Source: Pseudomonas sp. TH31 (GTDB taxonomy: Bacteria; Pseudomonadota; Gammaproteobacteria; Pseudomonadales; Pseudomonadaceae). From it: a stretch of 64,000 nucleotides of DNA. Positions 52,591-60,507 of the stretch are shown here, piece by piece; position 1 is the first letter of the stretch; each line of letters opens with the position of its first letter. The stretch covers positions 1 through 64,000 of the forward strand of contig NZ_JAEKEZ010000031.1 of assembly GCF_016650815.1 (NCBI RefSeq). The letters run 5' to 3'. A program made the translations under genes and the position numbers. The notes below the pieces were generated by a model. That model searched no databases, had not been told where the DNA came from, and saw only the letters and a program-made list of their open reading frames with translations.

Positions 52591-53486
52591 AGCGGCATCC
52601 CGGTCTTGATCCAGTCGAGAATCGAGGCATGACGCGGCGTCCAACCCAGTTGCGCCCGTGCACGCTTGGCAATCACCCGGCTATTGGTGCCGAAGGTGAA
52701 ATGCACGTGCATCGGGTCCCAGTGCTGCGACGCTTCCACCACTGACCATGACGCCATCGGGCCCAGCTCCATACGTTCGGCAAGGGCCGGCCCCATGTCG
52801 GCAAAGGATGCTTCGCCGTTTTCGGCGAAGTAGAACGCACCGGCGGGGGCTTTCTCCAGGGCCAGCACGTACAACTCGGTCAAATCGTCGATGTGCACGT
52901 TGGACCAGCAATTGACCCCTTTGCCGATAATCCGCAGTACCCCGGTTTCCCGGGCCCGGGCCATCAGGAACGGCAGCTGGAAGCTGTGATCGGTCAGGCC
53001 ATGGCCGACGCCGTAGATGTTGCTTGGGCAAATCACCACGGTGCGAATGCCTTCGCTGGCGGCTTTCATCAGGCGCAGGTCGATGTTGTAGCGCGGCTGC
53101 TTCAGCGGATCGACGATGAAGGGTGTGTCTTCGTCGAAAATATGTCCGGTCAAGTAATCGCCTTTGGCGTCATCGCCGATGATACTTGAGCCGCTGGTGT
53201 GGATCAGCAGTTTGTCGGTGCCTTGCAACGCTTCGATGAACGATTCGACCGCGCCGGCATGGTCGCTGTTGGCGGCATCGATCACTGCATCGGCCCGGCG
53301 TGCTTCGGCCATCAGCAACTCGTGGTCATCCAGGCTGCCGAGCACCGGCGTGATGCCCCGCGCTTTGAGCTGTAAGGCTTTCTGTGGGTCGCGAACCAGT
53401 CCACGAATCGAGTGCCCGTCAGCCATCAGCCGATGGGCGACGCTGCCGCCAACGAAGCCGTTGGCGCCGGTCAGGAAAATATTCAT
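52587..53486 (-). CDS. NAD-dependent epimerase/dehydratase family protein
   Basis: 299 residues, extended SDR. Cofactor motif FLTGANGFVGGSVAHRLMAD; the catalytic Tyr and Lys are expected around LKQPRYNIDLRLMKAASEGI, where Tyr-X4-Lys is not clean; YNIDLRLMK has Tyr-X7-Lys. VICPSNIYGVGHGLTDHSFQ follows. The missing Tyr-X3-Lys suggests an atypical SDR that might not be a true epimerase. First gene of the three-gene operon ending at 51274; divergent from the LysR gene. Confidence 0.88.
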   Translation of the reverse strand: MNIFLTGANGFVGGSVAHRLMADGHSIRGLVRDPQKALQLKARGITPVLGSLDDHELLMAEARRADAVIDAANSDHAGAVESFIEALQGTDKLLIHTSGSSIIGDDAKGDYLTGHIFDEDTPFIVDPLKQPRYNIDLRLMKAASEGIRTVVICPSNIYGVGHGLTDHSFQLPFLMARARETGVLRIIGKGVNCWSNVHIDDLTELYVLALEKAPAGAFYFAENGEASFADMGPALAERMELGPMASWSVVEASQHWDPMHVHFTFGTNSRVIAKRARAQLGWTPRHASILDWIKTGMPL

Positions 53487-53598
53487 TGAGCAGAACCCTT
53501 GAAGATGAGCGAGCGCCCACCTTAGTCCGGGATAATTAGCGGAAAAATAGGCCGTAGTTCTGTTTAGAATGGACTCTGGAGTCACCAATGGAGGCGTC

Positions 53599-54525
53599 AT
53601 GGAAAGTCTGAATGCCATCGGCGTATTTGTCGCCGCGGCCGAAGCCCGCAGTTTTGTCGGTGCCGCCAGGGCCTTGGGCATCTCGGCCTCGGCGGTGAGC
53701 AAAAGCATTGCGCGGCTGGAGGCCAGGTTTGGTGTGCGGCTGTTTCATCGCAGCACCCGCAGCATCACGCTGACGGCTGAAGGCACGCAGTTCGTCGAGC
53801 GTTGCCGGCGGGTACTGGCGGAGCTGGAAGTGGCCGGCGAAGAACTTTCGCAGAATGTTTCGCTGCCCCAGGGGTCGCTGCGCATCAGCCTGCCGATGAT
53901 TGCCAAGCCCTTTGTGTCGATCTTCGGCGAGTTCCAGTCGCGCTATCCGGATATTCAGCTGGACCTGGAGTTCACCGATCGCCTGACGGATGTCATCACC
54001 GAGGGCTTTGATGCGGTTATCCGCAGCGGCGTGCCTAAAGACTCCGGGTTATCAGCGCGGCCATTGGGCACTTACCGGATGCTGGCGGTCGGATCGCCGT
54101 CTTACCTGGCCCGCCGAGGCGTCCCGAAACAACCCGAAGACTTGCACCAACACGCCTGCATTCATTTCCGCTTCCCCAAGTCCGGCAAGTTGCAGTCGTG
54201 GCTGTTCAACCGGGACGATCAGCCGGTTGAACTGGAGGCGCCACGTTCGATGATTTGCAACTCGGTGGAAGGGCGTATGGACCTTGCTGTGCAGGGGCTC
54301 GGCCTCACCTATGCCGCCGATTTTGTGGTCCGCGAAGCATTGGCCGATGGCCGACTGGTGGAGGTGCTTGAGGATTTCACCTGGGAGACGGGCCAGTTCA
54401 ATCTGCTCTGGCCCTCCGGCCGGCAGGTGCCGCCGAAGCTGCGGGTGTTTATCGAGTTTTTGTGGCTCACATGCCGTTTACGCGCTGATGTCGAGGCCGT
54501 CTTTCAGTCAAAAGATGCTGCCTGA
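53599..54525 (+). CDS. LysR-family transcriptional regulator
   Basis: 308 residues. The helix-turn-helix (SLNAIGVFVAAAEARSFVGA, ALGISASAVSKSIARLEARF) is followed by a typical ligand domain (LPQGSLRISLPMIAKPFVSI; DRLTDVITEGFDAVIRSGVP) of the DmlR-like group. ATG at 53599 after GGAGGC. It is divergent from the epimerase-SDR-SnoaL operon and is its likely regulator. Confidence 0.93.
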   Translation: MESLNAIGVFVAAAEARSFVGAARALGISASAVSKSIARLEARFGVRLFHRSTRSITLTAEGTQFVERCRRVLAELEVAGEELSQNVSLPQGSLRISLPMIAKPFVSIFGEFQSRYPDIQLDLEFTDRLTDVITEGFDAVIRSGVPKDSGLSARPLGTYRMLAVGSPSYLARRGVPKQPEDLHQHACIHFRFPKSGKLQSWLFNRDDQPVELEAPRSMICNSVEGRMDLAVQGLGLTYAADFVVREALADGRLVEVLEDFTWETGQFNLLWPSGRQVPPKLRVFIEFLWLTCRLRADVEAVFQSKDAA

Positions 54526-54530
54526 TACAC

Positions 54531-54694
54531 CGCCATCGCGAGCAGGCTCGCTCCCACAGGGGATCGCGGTCGTACACTGATGCCCGGTTCACCACAGCAC
54601 AACTGTGGGAGCGAGCCTGCTCGCGATGGCGATATGTCTGGCGACCTCGAGGGTGAATATGCCGGCCTCTTTGCGAGCAGGCTCGCTCCCACAA
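54531..54694. repeat. Cluster of three REP units (type 1 variant)
   Basis: Three copies with GCGAGCAGGCTCGCTCCCAC or its complement at 54531-54558, 54604-54632 and 54669-54693. The variant has AGGCTCGC where the others have AAGCCCGC. It lies between convergent LysR and AraC genes. Confidence 0.88.
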
Positions 54695-54712
54695 GGGGAG
54701 TGGCCGCATCGC

Positions 54713-55612
54713 TCAATGTGACGACACAAACACTGAATCCTCCATCGGCGGCGGCAGGGCAAATGCGCCCTTCATCCGCGCCACTTCATCGGTGGGCGTA
54801 CGACCGAACAGTCTTTTGAACTCGCGACTGAACTGTGAGCCACTTTCATAACCGACTTCAGACGCCGCCACCGCCACGCTGTAGCCGTTGCGTACCATCA
54901 ACAGGCGAGCCTGATGCAGGCGTGTCGATTTCAGGTACTGCATCGGCGAGGTGTGGGTGATGGCTTTGAAATGCGCGTGAAAGGTCGGCACGCTCATGTT
55001 TGCTTCCAAGGCCAGTTGTTCGACGTCCAACCGTTCACCGAGGCTGTCGTGGATTTTTCGCAGGGCTTGGGACACTCGGCCGAAGCGACCTCGAGCTGTG
55101 AGGGCTGCGCACATCGATCCACCTTGAGCACCGGTGAGAATCCGGTAATAGATTTCCCGCAGCAGTGATGGCCCAAGAATACGGGCGTCCAGCGGCGATT
55201 CGAGAGCTTCCAGCAAGCGCAGGACGGATTGGCTCAAGCGCGGCTCCATCGGCGAGGCATACATGCCCTTGGGCTCGACGGTGGGTTCGTCGTTGAGTTG
55301 CAGCATTAAGTCGGCGGCGAGGTTGAAGTCCAGATGAAGGTAGATCGCCAGCAGTGGCTCTTCGGCGCTGGCATCGGTTTCCATGGTGAACGGCACGGGC
55401 ACGGCCACCGCCAGATAGTGTCGGGCATCGTAGAGGTAAGTCGCGTCGCCCCAATACCCGCGCTTGCGCCCCTGACAGACGATGACGATGCCCGGATCGT
55501 AGAGCACCGGCGTGCGCTCCAGCGCACGGTTGGAGCGCAGCAAACGCACGCCAGGGAGTGCCGTGAGGTTGTAACCCTCGGCCGGTGCGAGCTTCGTCAG
55601 CAGCGCAATCAT
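54713..55612 (-). CDS. AraC-family transcriptional regulator
   Basis: 299 residues. The N-terminal domain (ALPGVRLLRSNRALERTPVL, IVIVCQGRKRGYWG) is the AraC_N type; the C-terminal two helix-turn-helices read LDVEQLALEANMSVPTFHAH and VAASEVGYESGSQFSREFKR. I start at the ATG 55610-55612, the usual N-terminus for this group, though the ribosome binding site is weak. Divergent from the SDR gene at 55841, which it probably controls. Confidence 0.92.
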   Translation of the reverse strand: MIALLTKLAPAEGYNLTALPGVRLLRSNRALERTPVLYDPGIVIVCQGRKRGYWGDATYLYDARHYLAVAVPVPFTMETDASAEEPLLAIYLHLDFNLAADLMLQLNDEPTVEPKGMYASPMEPRLSQSVLRLLEALESPLDARILGPSLLREIYYRILTGAQGGSMCAALTARGRFGRVSQALRKIHDSLGERLDVEQLALEANMSVPTFHAHFKAITHTSPMQYLKSTRLHQARLLMVRNGYSVAVAASEVGYESGSQFSREFKRLFGRTPTDEVARMKGAFALPPPMEDSVFVSSH

Positions 55613-55840
55613 CTGTGACGGGCAATGGTTTTGATCAACACCTGAATGGCTCAACTGATCTTCTCGCGTGATAACACGGGGTCTGAATGTGAACCCGCTC
55701 GCGCCGCAAATCAATCGACTCAGAGGATCAGGCAAAAGATTCACAGTTATGGACGTTCATTCAGGGATGATGCGCTCTTAGCATGGCCGCCAGCTTGACT
55801 GCCGCGTGATGTGGCAGCAAAAAACCGGGTGGAACTGATC

Positions 55841-56674
55841 ATGACTGCAAGAAAGACTCTCTTCATAACCGGCGTCAGCAGCGGCTTCGGCAAGGCGCTG
55901 GCCAACGAAGCACTGGCGGCGGGGCACCGCGTAATCGGCACCATGCGCAGCGAAGTGGCCCGCGCCGAATTCGAACAACACGCCTCAAGGAATGCGTTCG
56001 GTCGGTGCCTGGATGTCACTGATTTTGAAGCCATCGATGCTGTCGTCGCGGAAGTCGAAAAAAACCTCGGGCCGGTGGATGTATTGGTCAACAACGCCGG
56101 TTACGGCCACGAGGGCATTTTCGAGGAGTCGGCGCTGGAAGAGATGCGCCAGCAGTTCGACGTCAATGTGTTTGGTGCAGTGGCCGTCACCAAAGCGTTT
56201 GTGCCGTTTTTCCGCCAGCGCAGGGCCGGGCACATCATCAACATCACGTCCATGGGCGGCTTTATCACCATGCCCGGCATCGCTTATTACTGCGCCAGCA
56301 AGTTCGCCCTGGAAGGGATCTCCGACACCCTGGGCAAGGAACTCAAACCTTTCGGGATCGCCGTCACGGCGGTGGCGCCAGGATCGTTTCGCACCGACTG
56401 GGCCGGGCGTTCGATGCGTCGCTCCGAGCGCAGTATCGCTGACTATGACGCCTCGTTCGACCCGATCCGAACGGCACGCCAGAACAACAGTGGCAAGCAG
56501 TTGGGCGATCCGGTCAAAGCCGCCCGAGCCATGCTGGCCTTGATCGCCAGCGATGCACCACCGGCGCATTTGTTGCTGGGCAGCGATGCGCTGCAACGGG
56601 TGCGCGAGCGGTTGACGAGCATGGCGCAGGAGATCGACGCCTGGGAGGCGGTGACGCGATCCACGGATGGCTGA
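55841..56674 (+). CDS. Short-chain dehydrogenase/reductase
   Basis: 277 residues, classical SDR: FITGVSSGFGKALANEALAA, LVNNAGYGHEGIFEES, the catalytic Ser in INITSMGG and Tyr/Lys in YYCASKFALEG. GTMRSEVARAEF after the second strand lacks the acidic NAD+ residue, so NADPH is more likely. Substrate unknown. It is divergent from and probably controlled by the AraC gene. Confidence 0.92.
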   Translation: MTARKTLFITGVSSGFGKALANEALAAGHRVIGTMRSEVARAEFEQHASRNAFGRCLDVTDFEAIDAVVAEVEKNLGPVDVLVNNAGYGHEGIFEESALEEMRQQFDVNVFGAVAVTKAFVPFFRQRRAGHIINITSMGGFITMPGIAYYCASKFALEGISDTLGKELKPFGIAVTAVAPGSFRTDWAGRSMRRSERSIADYDASFDPIRTARQNNSGKQLGDPVKAARAMLALIASDAPPAHLLLGSDALQRVRERLTSMAQEIDAWEAVTRSTDG

Positions 56675-56808
56675 CCCAGCCAGGTATCGAGAAATTGATT
56701 AGCGCCACGTTCCAAGCTGTGTCAGTTTCACCGCGCCTGCAAAGGGCGAGTGACAGGACGATCTCGCCAAGGGATCGCCGTGGTCTGTCGGAAACTGACT
56801 ACTTTTAA

Positions 56809-56826
56809 ACAAGGACGTAAGCAATG
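56809..56826 (+). promoter_or_regulatory. RsmA/CsrA-type site on the aprA ribosome binding site
   Basis: ACAAGGACGT, a full match to the ACANGGANGU-type RsmA consensus, contains the AGGA ribosome binding site of aprA and ends six bases before its ATG. This is the usual way GacA/RsmA controls exoprotease in fluorescent pseudomonads. Confidence 0.7.
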
Positions 56827-58233
56827 TCTCAAGCAAAATCCCGGGCCAGTGACGCCTACTCGACAGTCGACACTTTCAGCCACCTGTACGACCGTGGCGG
56901 CAGCGTTTTGGTCAACGGCAAACCCTCGTTCACCGCTGATCAGGCCGCCGACCAGATCTTGCGTAAAGGGGCGTCCTGGCATGACCAGAACAACGACGGC
57001 AAGATCGACCTCAGTTACACCTTCCTGACGTCGAAGCCGGCGAACTACAACCCGGCCCTCGGCACGTTCGGCGAATTCAGCGCCCAGCAAAAAGCCCAGG
57101 CGGTGCTGGCGATGCAATCCTGGTCGGATGTGGCCAACGTCACCTTCAGCGAAGGCGCCGGCGGCGACGGTCACATGACCTTCGGCAACTACAGCAACAA
57201 CACCGGTGGCGCGGCGTTCGCCTATTTGCCCCAAGGCAGCCAGTACGATGGCCAGTCCTGGTACATGATCAACGACCAATACCAGGTCAACAAAACCCCG
57301 GACACCAACAACTACGGGCGCCAGACCCTGACCCACGAAATCGGCCACACACTGGGCCTGTCGCACCCGGGCGCCTACAACGCGGGCAACGGCAACCCGA
57401 CCTATAACGACGTGACTTACGCTCAGGACACTCGTGGCTACAGCCTCATGAGCTACTGGAGCGAAAGCAATACGCACCAGAACTTCAGTAAGGACGGCAG
57501 TGGCGCCTATGCCTCGGCACCGTTGCTGGACGACATCGTGGCGGTGCAGAAACTCTACGGCGCCAACCTGGAAACCCGCGCCAGCGACACGGTCTACGGC
57601 TTCAACTCCAACGCCGAGCGGGACTTCTACAGCGCTACCTCGGCCACATCGAAGGTGGTGTTTTCGGTGTGGGACGGCGGTGGTAATGACACCCTGGACT
57701 TCTCCGGTTTCAGCCAGAACCAGAAGATCAACCTCAACGAAGGCTCGTTCTCCGACGTGGGCGGTCTGGTCGGCAACGTGTCCATCGCGCACGGCGTGAC
57801 CCTGGAAAACGCCATTGGCGGTTCGGGCAATGACCTGCTGATCGGTAACGCGGTGGCGAACATCCTTGAAGGCGGGGCCGGCAACGACATCATCTACGGT
57901 GGCGGTGGCGGTGATTCGTTGTGGGGCGGGGCCGGGTCGGACACCTTTGTGTTTGGCGCCGCCAACGACTCGACCATGACCGCGCCGGACTGGATCATGG
58001 ATTTCACCAGCGGCCAGGACAAGATCGACCTGTCTGGCATTGCCGAATTTGCCTCGGGCAATGCGACGCTGAACTTCGTCAGCGGTTTTACCGGGCACGC
58101 CGGCGATGCGATCCTCACGTACTTTTCGCAGACCAACCAGACCAGTTTGCTGGTGGATTTGACCGGGCACGGGGCGGTGGATTTTGCGGTGGGGACAGTA
58201 GGGCAGGCGTTGGCGACCGATATCGTCGCTTGA
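56824..58233 (+). CDS. aprA: Serralysin-type extracellular metalloprotease AprA
   Basis: 469 residues, no Sec signal, secreted by a type I system. The zinc site is LTHEIGHTLGLSHPG and the Met-turn SLMSYWSES. The C-terminal part carries RTX calcium repeats GGSGNDLLIGN, GGAGNDIIYG, GGGGDSLWGG and GGAGSDTFVFG, then an export domain ending ALATDIVA. No inhibitor gene (inh/aprI) and no aprDEF secretion genes follow: the next feature is a repeat and then DUF427. The secretion genes must lie elsewhere. Translation is probably controlled by RsmA. Confidence 0.95.
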   Translation: MSQAKSRASDAYSTVDTFSHLYDRGGSVLVNGKPSFTADQAADQILRKGASWHDQNNDGKIDLSYTFLTSKPANYNPALGTFGEFSAQQKAQAVLAMQSWSDVANVTFSEGAGGDGHMTFGNYSNNTGGAAFAYLPQGSQYDGQSWYMINDQYQVNKTPDTNNYGRQTLTHEIGHTLGLSHPGAYNAGNGNPTYNDVTYAQDTRGYSLMSYWSESNTHQNFSKDGSGAYASAPLLDDIVAVQKLYGANLETRASDTVYGFNSNAERDFYSATSATSKVVFSVWDGGGNDTLDFSGFSQNQKINLNEGSFSDVGGLVGNVSIAHGVTLENAIGGSGNDLLIGNAVANILEGGAGNDIIYGGGGGDSLWGGAGSDTFVFGAANDSTMTAPDWIMDFTSGQDKIDLSGIAEFASGNATLNFVSGFTGHAGDAILTYFSQTNQTSLLVDLTGHGAVDFAVGTVGQALATDIVA

Positions 58234-58249
58234 TCTGAAGGAAGGTAAA

Positions 58250-58467
58250 GATCAAAAGATCGCAGGCTTCGCCAGCTCCTACATTGACCGTGTGAAACCG
58301 TGATGTTTGTGCTGCACTCGTCCCTTGTAGGAGCTGCCGCAGGCGGACGATCTTTTGACTTTGTGGTTCCGTTCGGCTGCGAAGCAGTCGCAAACTCCAA
58401 ACTTGGGTTATACCTGACAGTCGTGGTCTCAGGTTTTGCGGCTACTTCGCAGCCCAGCCTGTAGGCG
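58250..58467. repeat. Composite palindromic repeat (types 2 and 3)
   Basis: A type 2 pair (GATCAAAAGATCGCAGGCTT...58250-58282 and GTAGGAGCTGCCGCAGGC...58327-58359) is directly followed by a degraded type 3 pair (GGCTGCGAAGCAGTCGCAAA at 58375 and TTGCGGCTACTTCGCAGCC at about 58435). It covers most of the gap between aprA and the DUF427 gene, with no coding sequence. Confidence 0.8.
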
Positions 58468-58557
58468 CAAAGCTTGCTCGCGATGAACGAAAACGCGGTG
58501 TGCCCGACTTCAAGCCTTGCTCCTACAGGTTCATCAGCGTCATGAGGAACGTATTCC

Positions 58558-58925
58558 ATGAAAAGCTCCGGTCCCAGTCCTGTCATCACCATCGCCGAGC
58601 AGCCCGGCTGCCTGTTGGTGAAGTTTCACGGTATACAGGTGGCCGCGTCCGCCCGGTCGCTGGTGCTGTTGGAGGCCAACTATCCGCCGGTATATTACGT
58701 CCCGCGCGAAGACATTGACGAAAAGTACTTTGCCCGCACCGACCACACCAGCTATTGCCCTTACAAGGGCGATGCCAGCTATTTCAGCCTGCAAATCCCG
58801 GGCATGAAGGCGCCAATGCGGTGTGGAGTTATGAGAACCCCAAGGTGTCGGTCGAGCAGATTCGCGACCACGTGGCGTTCTATCCCGATCAAGTGACGTT
58901 CGAGATCCTCGAAAATTACGAGTGA
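58558..58925 (+). pseudogene. DUF427-family protein, frameshifted (probably intact)
   Basis: 122 residues when corrected. ITIAEQPGCLLVKFHGIQVA, YPPVYYVPREDIDEKYFART, then SYCPYKGDASYFSL and, after the frame change, NAVWSYENPKVSVEQIRDHV and AFYPDQVTFEILEN. This is the whole DUF427 domain, of unknown function. One G is missing at the CCCGGG junction 58797-58802. Stands alone after the repeats. Confidence 0.85.
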
Positions 58926-58953
58926 CGGTGGTGAGGGGCTCGACCTGACTCCT

Positions 58954-59044
58954 GGTGGGAGTGGGCTTGCTCGCGAAAGCGGTGTGTCATTCAGCGGTTA
59001 TGTCGACTGACACAACGCCTTCGCGAGCAAGCCCGCTCCCACAG
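58954..59044. repeat. Paired REP element (type 1)
   Basis: Inverted GTGGGAGTGGGCTTGCTCGC cores between the convergent DUF427 and lactate dehydrogenase genes. Confidence 0.9.
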
Positions 59045-59102
59045 GTCAAGCATTAGGCAAGCCCCTTCGCCGAAGGGCTTGATCCCAGGCTGAGTGATCC
59101 GC

Positions 59103-60245
59103 TTATCGCAGCGCGCCGACCAATGTTGATTCATTGATTTGACTGATCGAAGTCACCCCGGTCAACGTCATGGCTACGCGCATTTCCCTGGCGAAAATAT
59201 CCAGCATGTTTTCCACCCCGCGTTGACCATCGGCCGCCAGTGCGTAAGCCATGGAACGCCCCAGTAATACGCCTTTTGCGCCCAGCGCCAGCATCCGCAC
59301 GACATCCAGCCCCGAGCGGATGCCCGAGTCGACCAGCACGGTCAGGTCGTTGCCCACCGCTTGCATGATCGGCGGCAACGCCTTGGTGGTCGAGAGCACG
59401 CCGTCCAGTTGCCGCCCGCCGTGGTTCGACACCACGATGCCGTCGGCGCCAAAACTGACCGCGTCCCTGGCATCTTGCGGGTCGAGAATGCCCTTGATGA
59501 TCATCGGGCCTTCCCAGTACTCACGTATCCACTCCAGATCGCTCCAACTGATCGAAGAGTCGAAGTTATTGGCCAGCCAGCCCATGTAGTCTTCGAGCGT
59601 TACGGCTTTGCCGAGGTACTTCGAGATATTGCCGAGGTCGTGCGGGCGCCCCATGACCCCGACGTTGAATGCCCAGTCGGGCCGGGTCATCGCCTGCAAA
59701 ATCCGCCTGGAAGAGGCGAAAGGGCCGGACATGCCGGAGTGTGCGTCCCGGTAGCGGGCGCCAGGCGTGGGCATATCGACAGTAAACACCAGGTTCTTCA
59801 CACCGGCGGCCTTCGCCCGTTCCAGTGCGTTCTTCATGAAGCCACGGTCTTTCAACACGTACAGCTGAAACCAGATCGATTGTTGGCTGTGTGCCGTCAC
59901 TTCTTCGATCGAACACACCGACACCGTCGACAGGCACAGCGCAATTCCCTTGTTCTGCGCCGCTTTGACCGCTTGCACTTCACCCCGGCGGGCAAACATC
60001 CCAGTCAGGCCTACCGGTGCCAGGATGATCGGCATCGAAAGGGGTTGATTGAATAGGGTGGTTTCAAGGCTCAGGGTTTCGACGTTTTTCAGAATCCGTT
60101 GACGAAGCTTGATATCCGCAAGGTCGGCGCTATTGGCTCGCAGCGTATGCTCGGCATAAGCGCCACCATCGATGTAATCAAACAGGAATCGGGGAAGTTT
60201 GCGACGTGCCGCCTCGCGATAGTCAGATGCAGATGAAATGATCAT
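59103..60245 (-). CDS. lldD: FMN-dependent L-lactate dehydrogenase
   Basis: 380 residues, the typical length. Oxidises L-lactate to pyruvate and passes electrons to the respiratory chain. FMN and substrate residues are visible in LAPVGLTGMFARRGE, QLYVLKDRGF, TVDMPTPGARYRDAHSGM (the LldD signature) and SNHGGRQLDG with the catalytic His. No lactate permease or lldR regulator is adjacent, unlike the usual operon. A membrane association is known for the family. Confidence 0.95.
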   Translation of the reverse strand: MIISSASDYREAARRKLPRFLFDYIDGGAYAEHTLRANSADLADIKLRQRILKNVETLSLETTLFNQPLSMPIILAPVGLTGMFARRGEVQAVKAAQNKGIALCLSTVSVCSIEEVTAHSQQSIWFQLYVLKDRGFMKNALERAKAAGVKNLVFTVDMPTPGARYRDAHSGMSGPFASSRRILQAMTRPDWAFNVGVMGRPHDLGNISKYLGKAVTLEDYMGWLANNFDSSISWSDLEWIREYWEGPMIIKGILDPQDARDAVSFGADGIVVSNHGGRQLDGVLSTTKALPPIMQAVGNDLTVLVDSGIRSGLDVVRMLALGAKGVLLGRSMAYALAADGQRGVENMLDIFAREMRVAMTLTGVTSISQINESTLVGALR

Positions 60246-60361
60246 GGTGCCTCGGTCTGTGGAGTGGCGGGGCTGTAGTGTTCGTCGGTCTTAAGGGAAA
60301 CGCATTGCAGGACGAACACTTTACCTGTGGCAAGGGTGATAACTCAGGAAATACGCGATCT

Positions 60362-60506
60362 GTAGCAGCTGCCGAGCCCGCGAGGCTGCGTCCGGCTGCG
60401 AAGCAGTCGTAAAACCTCAGCACACGGTCTTCCTGAAACACCACGTCGCCTGATTTCACGACTGCTTCGCAGCCGGACGCAGCCTCGCGGGCTCGGCAGC
60501 TGCTAC
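60362..60506. repeat. Long inverted repeat (type 3 variant)
   Basis: Arms GTAGCAGCTGCCGAGCCCGC...GGCTGCGAAGCAGTCG and complement. It is the longest copy in the window and ends at the stop of the symporter gene. Confidence 0.9.
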
Positions 60507-60507
60507 A

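Noticed and set aside
54531..54694. CRISPR-like array of three repeats
   Set aside because: Unequal spacing, inverted orientation and the REP core; no cas genes.
56728..58170. 480-codon open frame antisense to aprA
   Set aside because: Val/Gly-rich shadow of aprA; the plus strand has zinc and RTX motifs.
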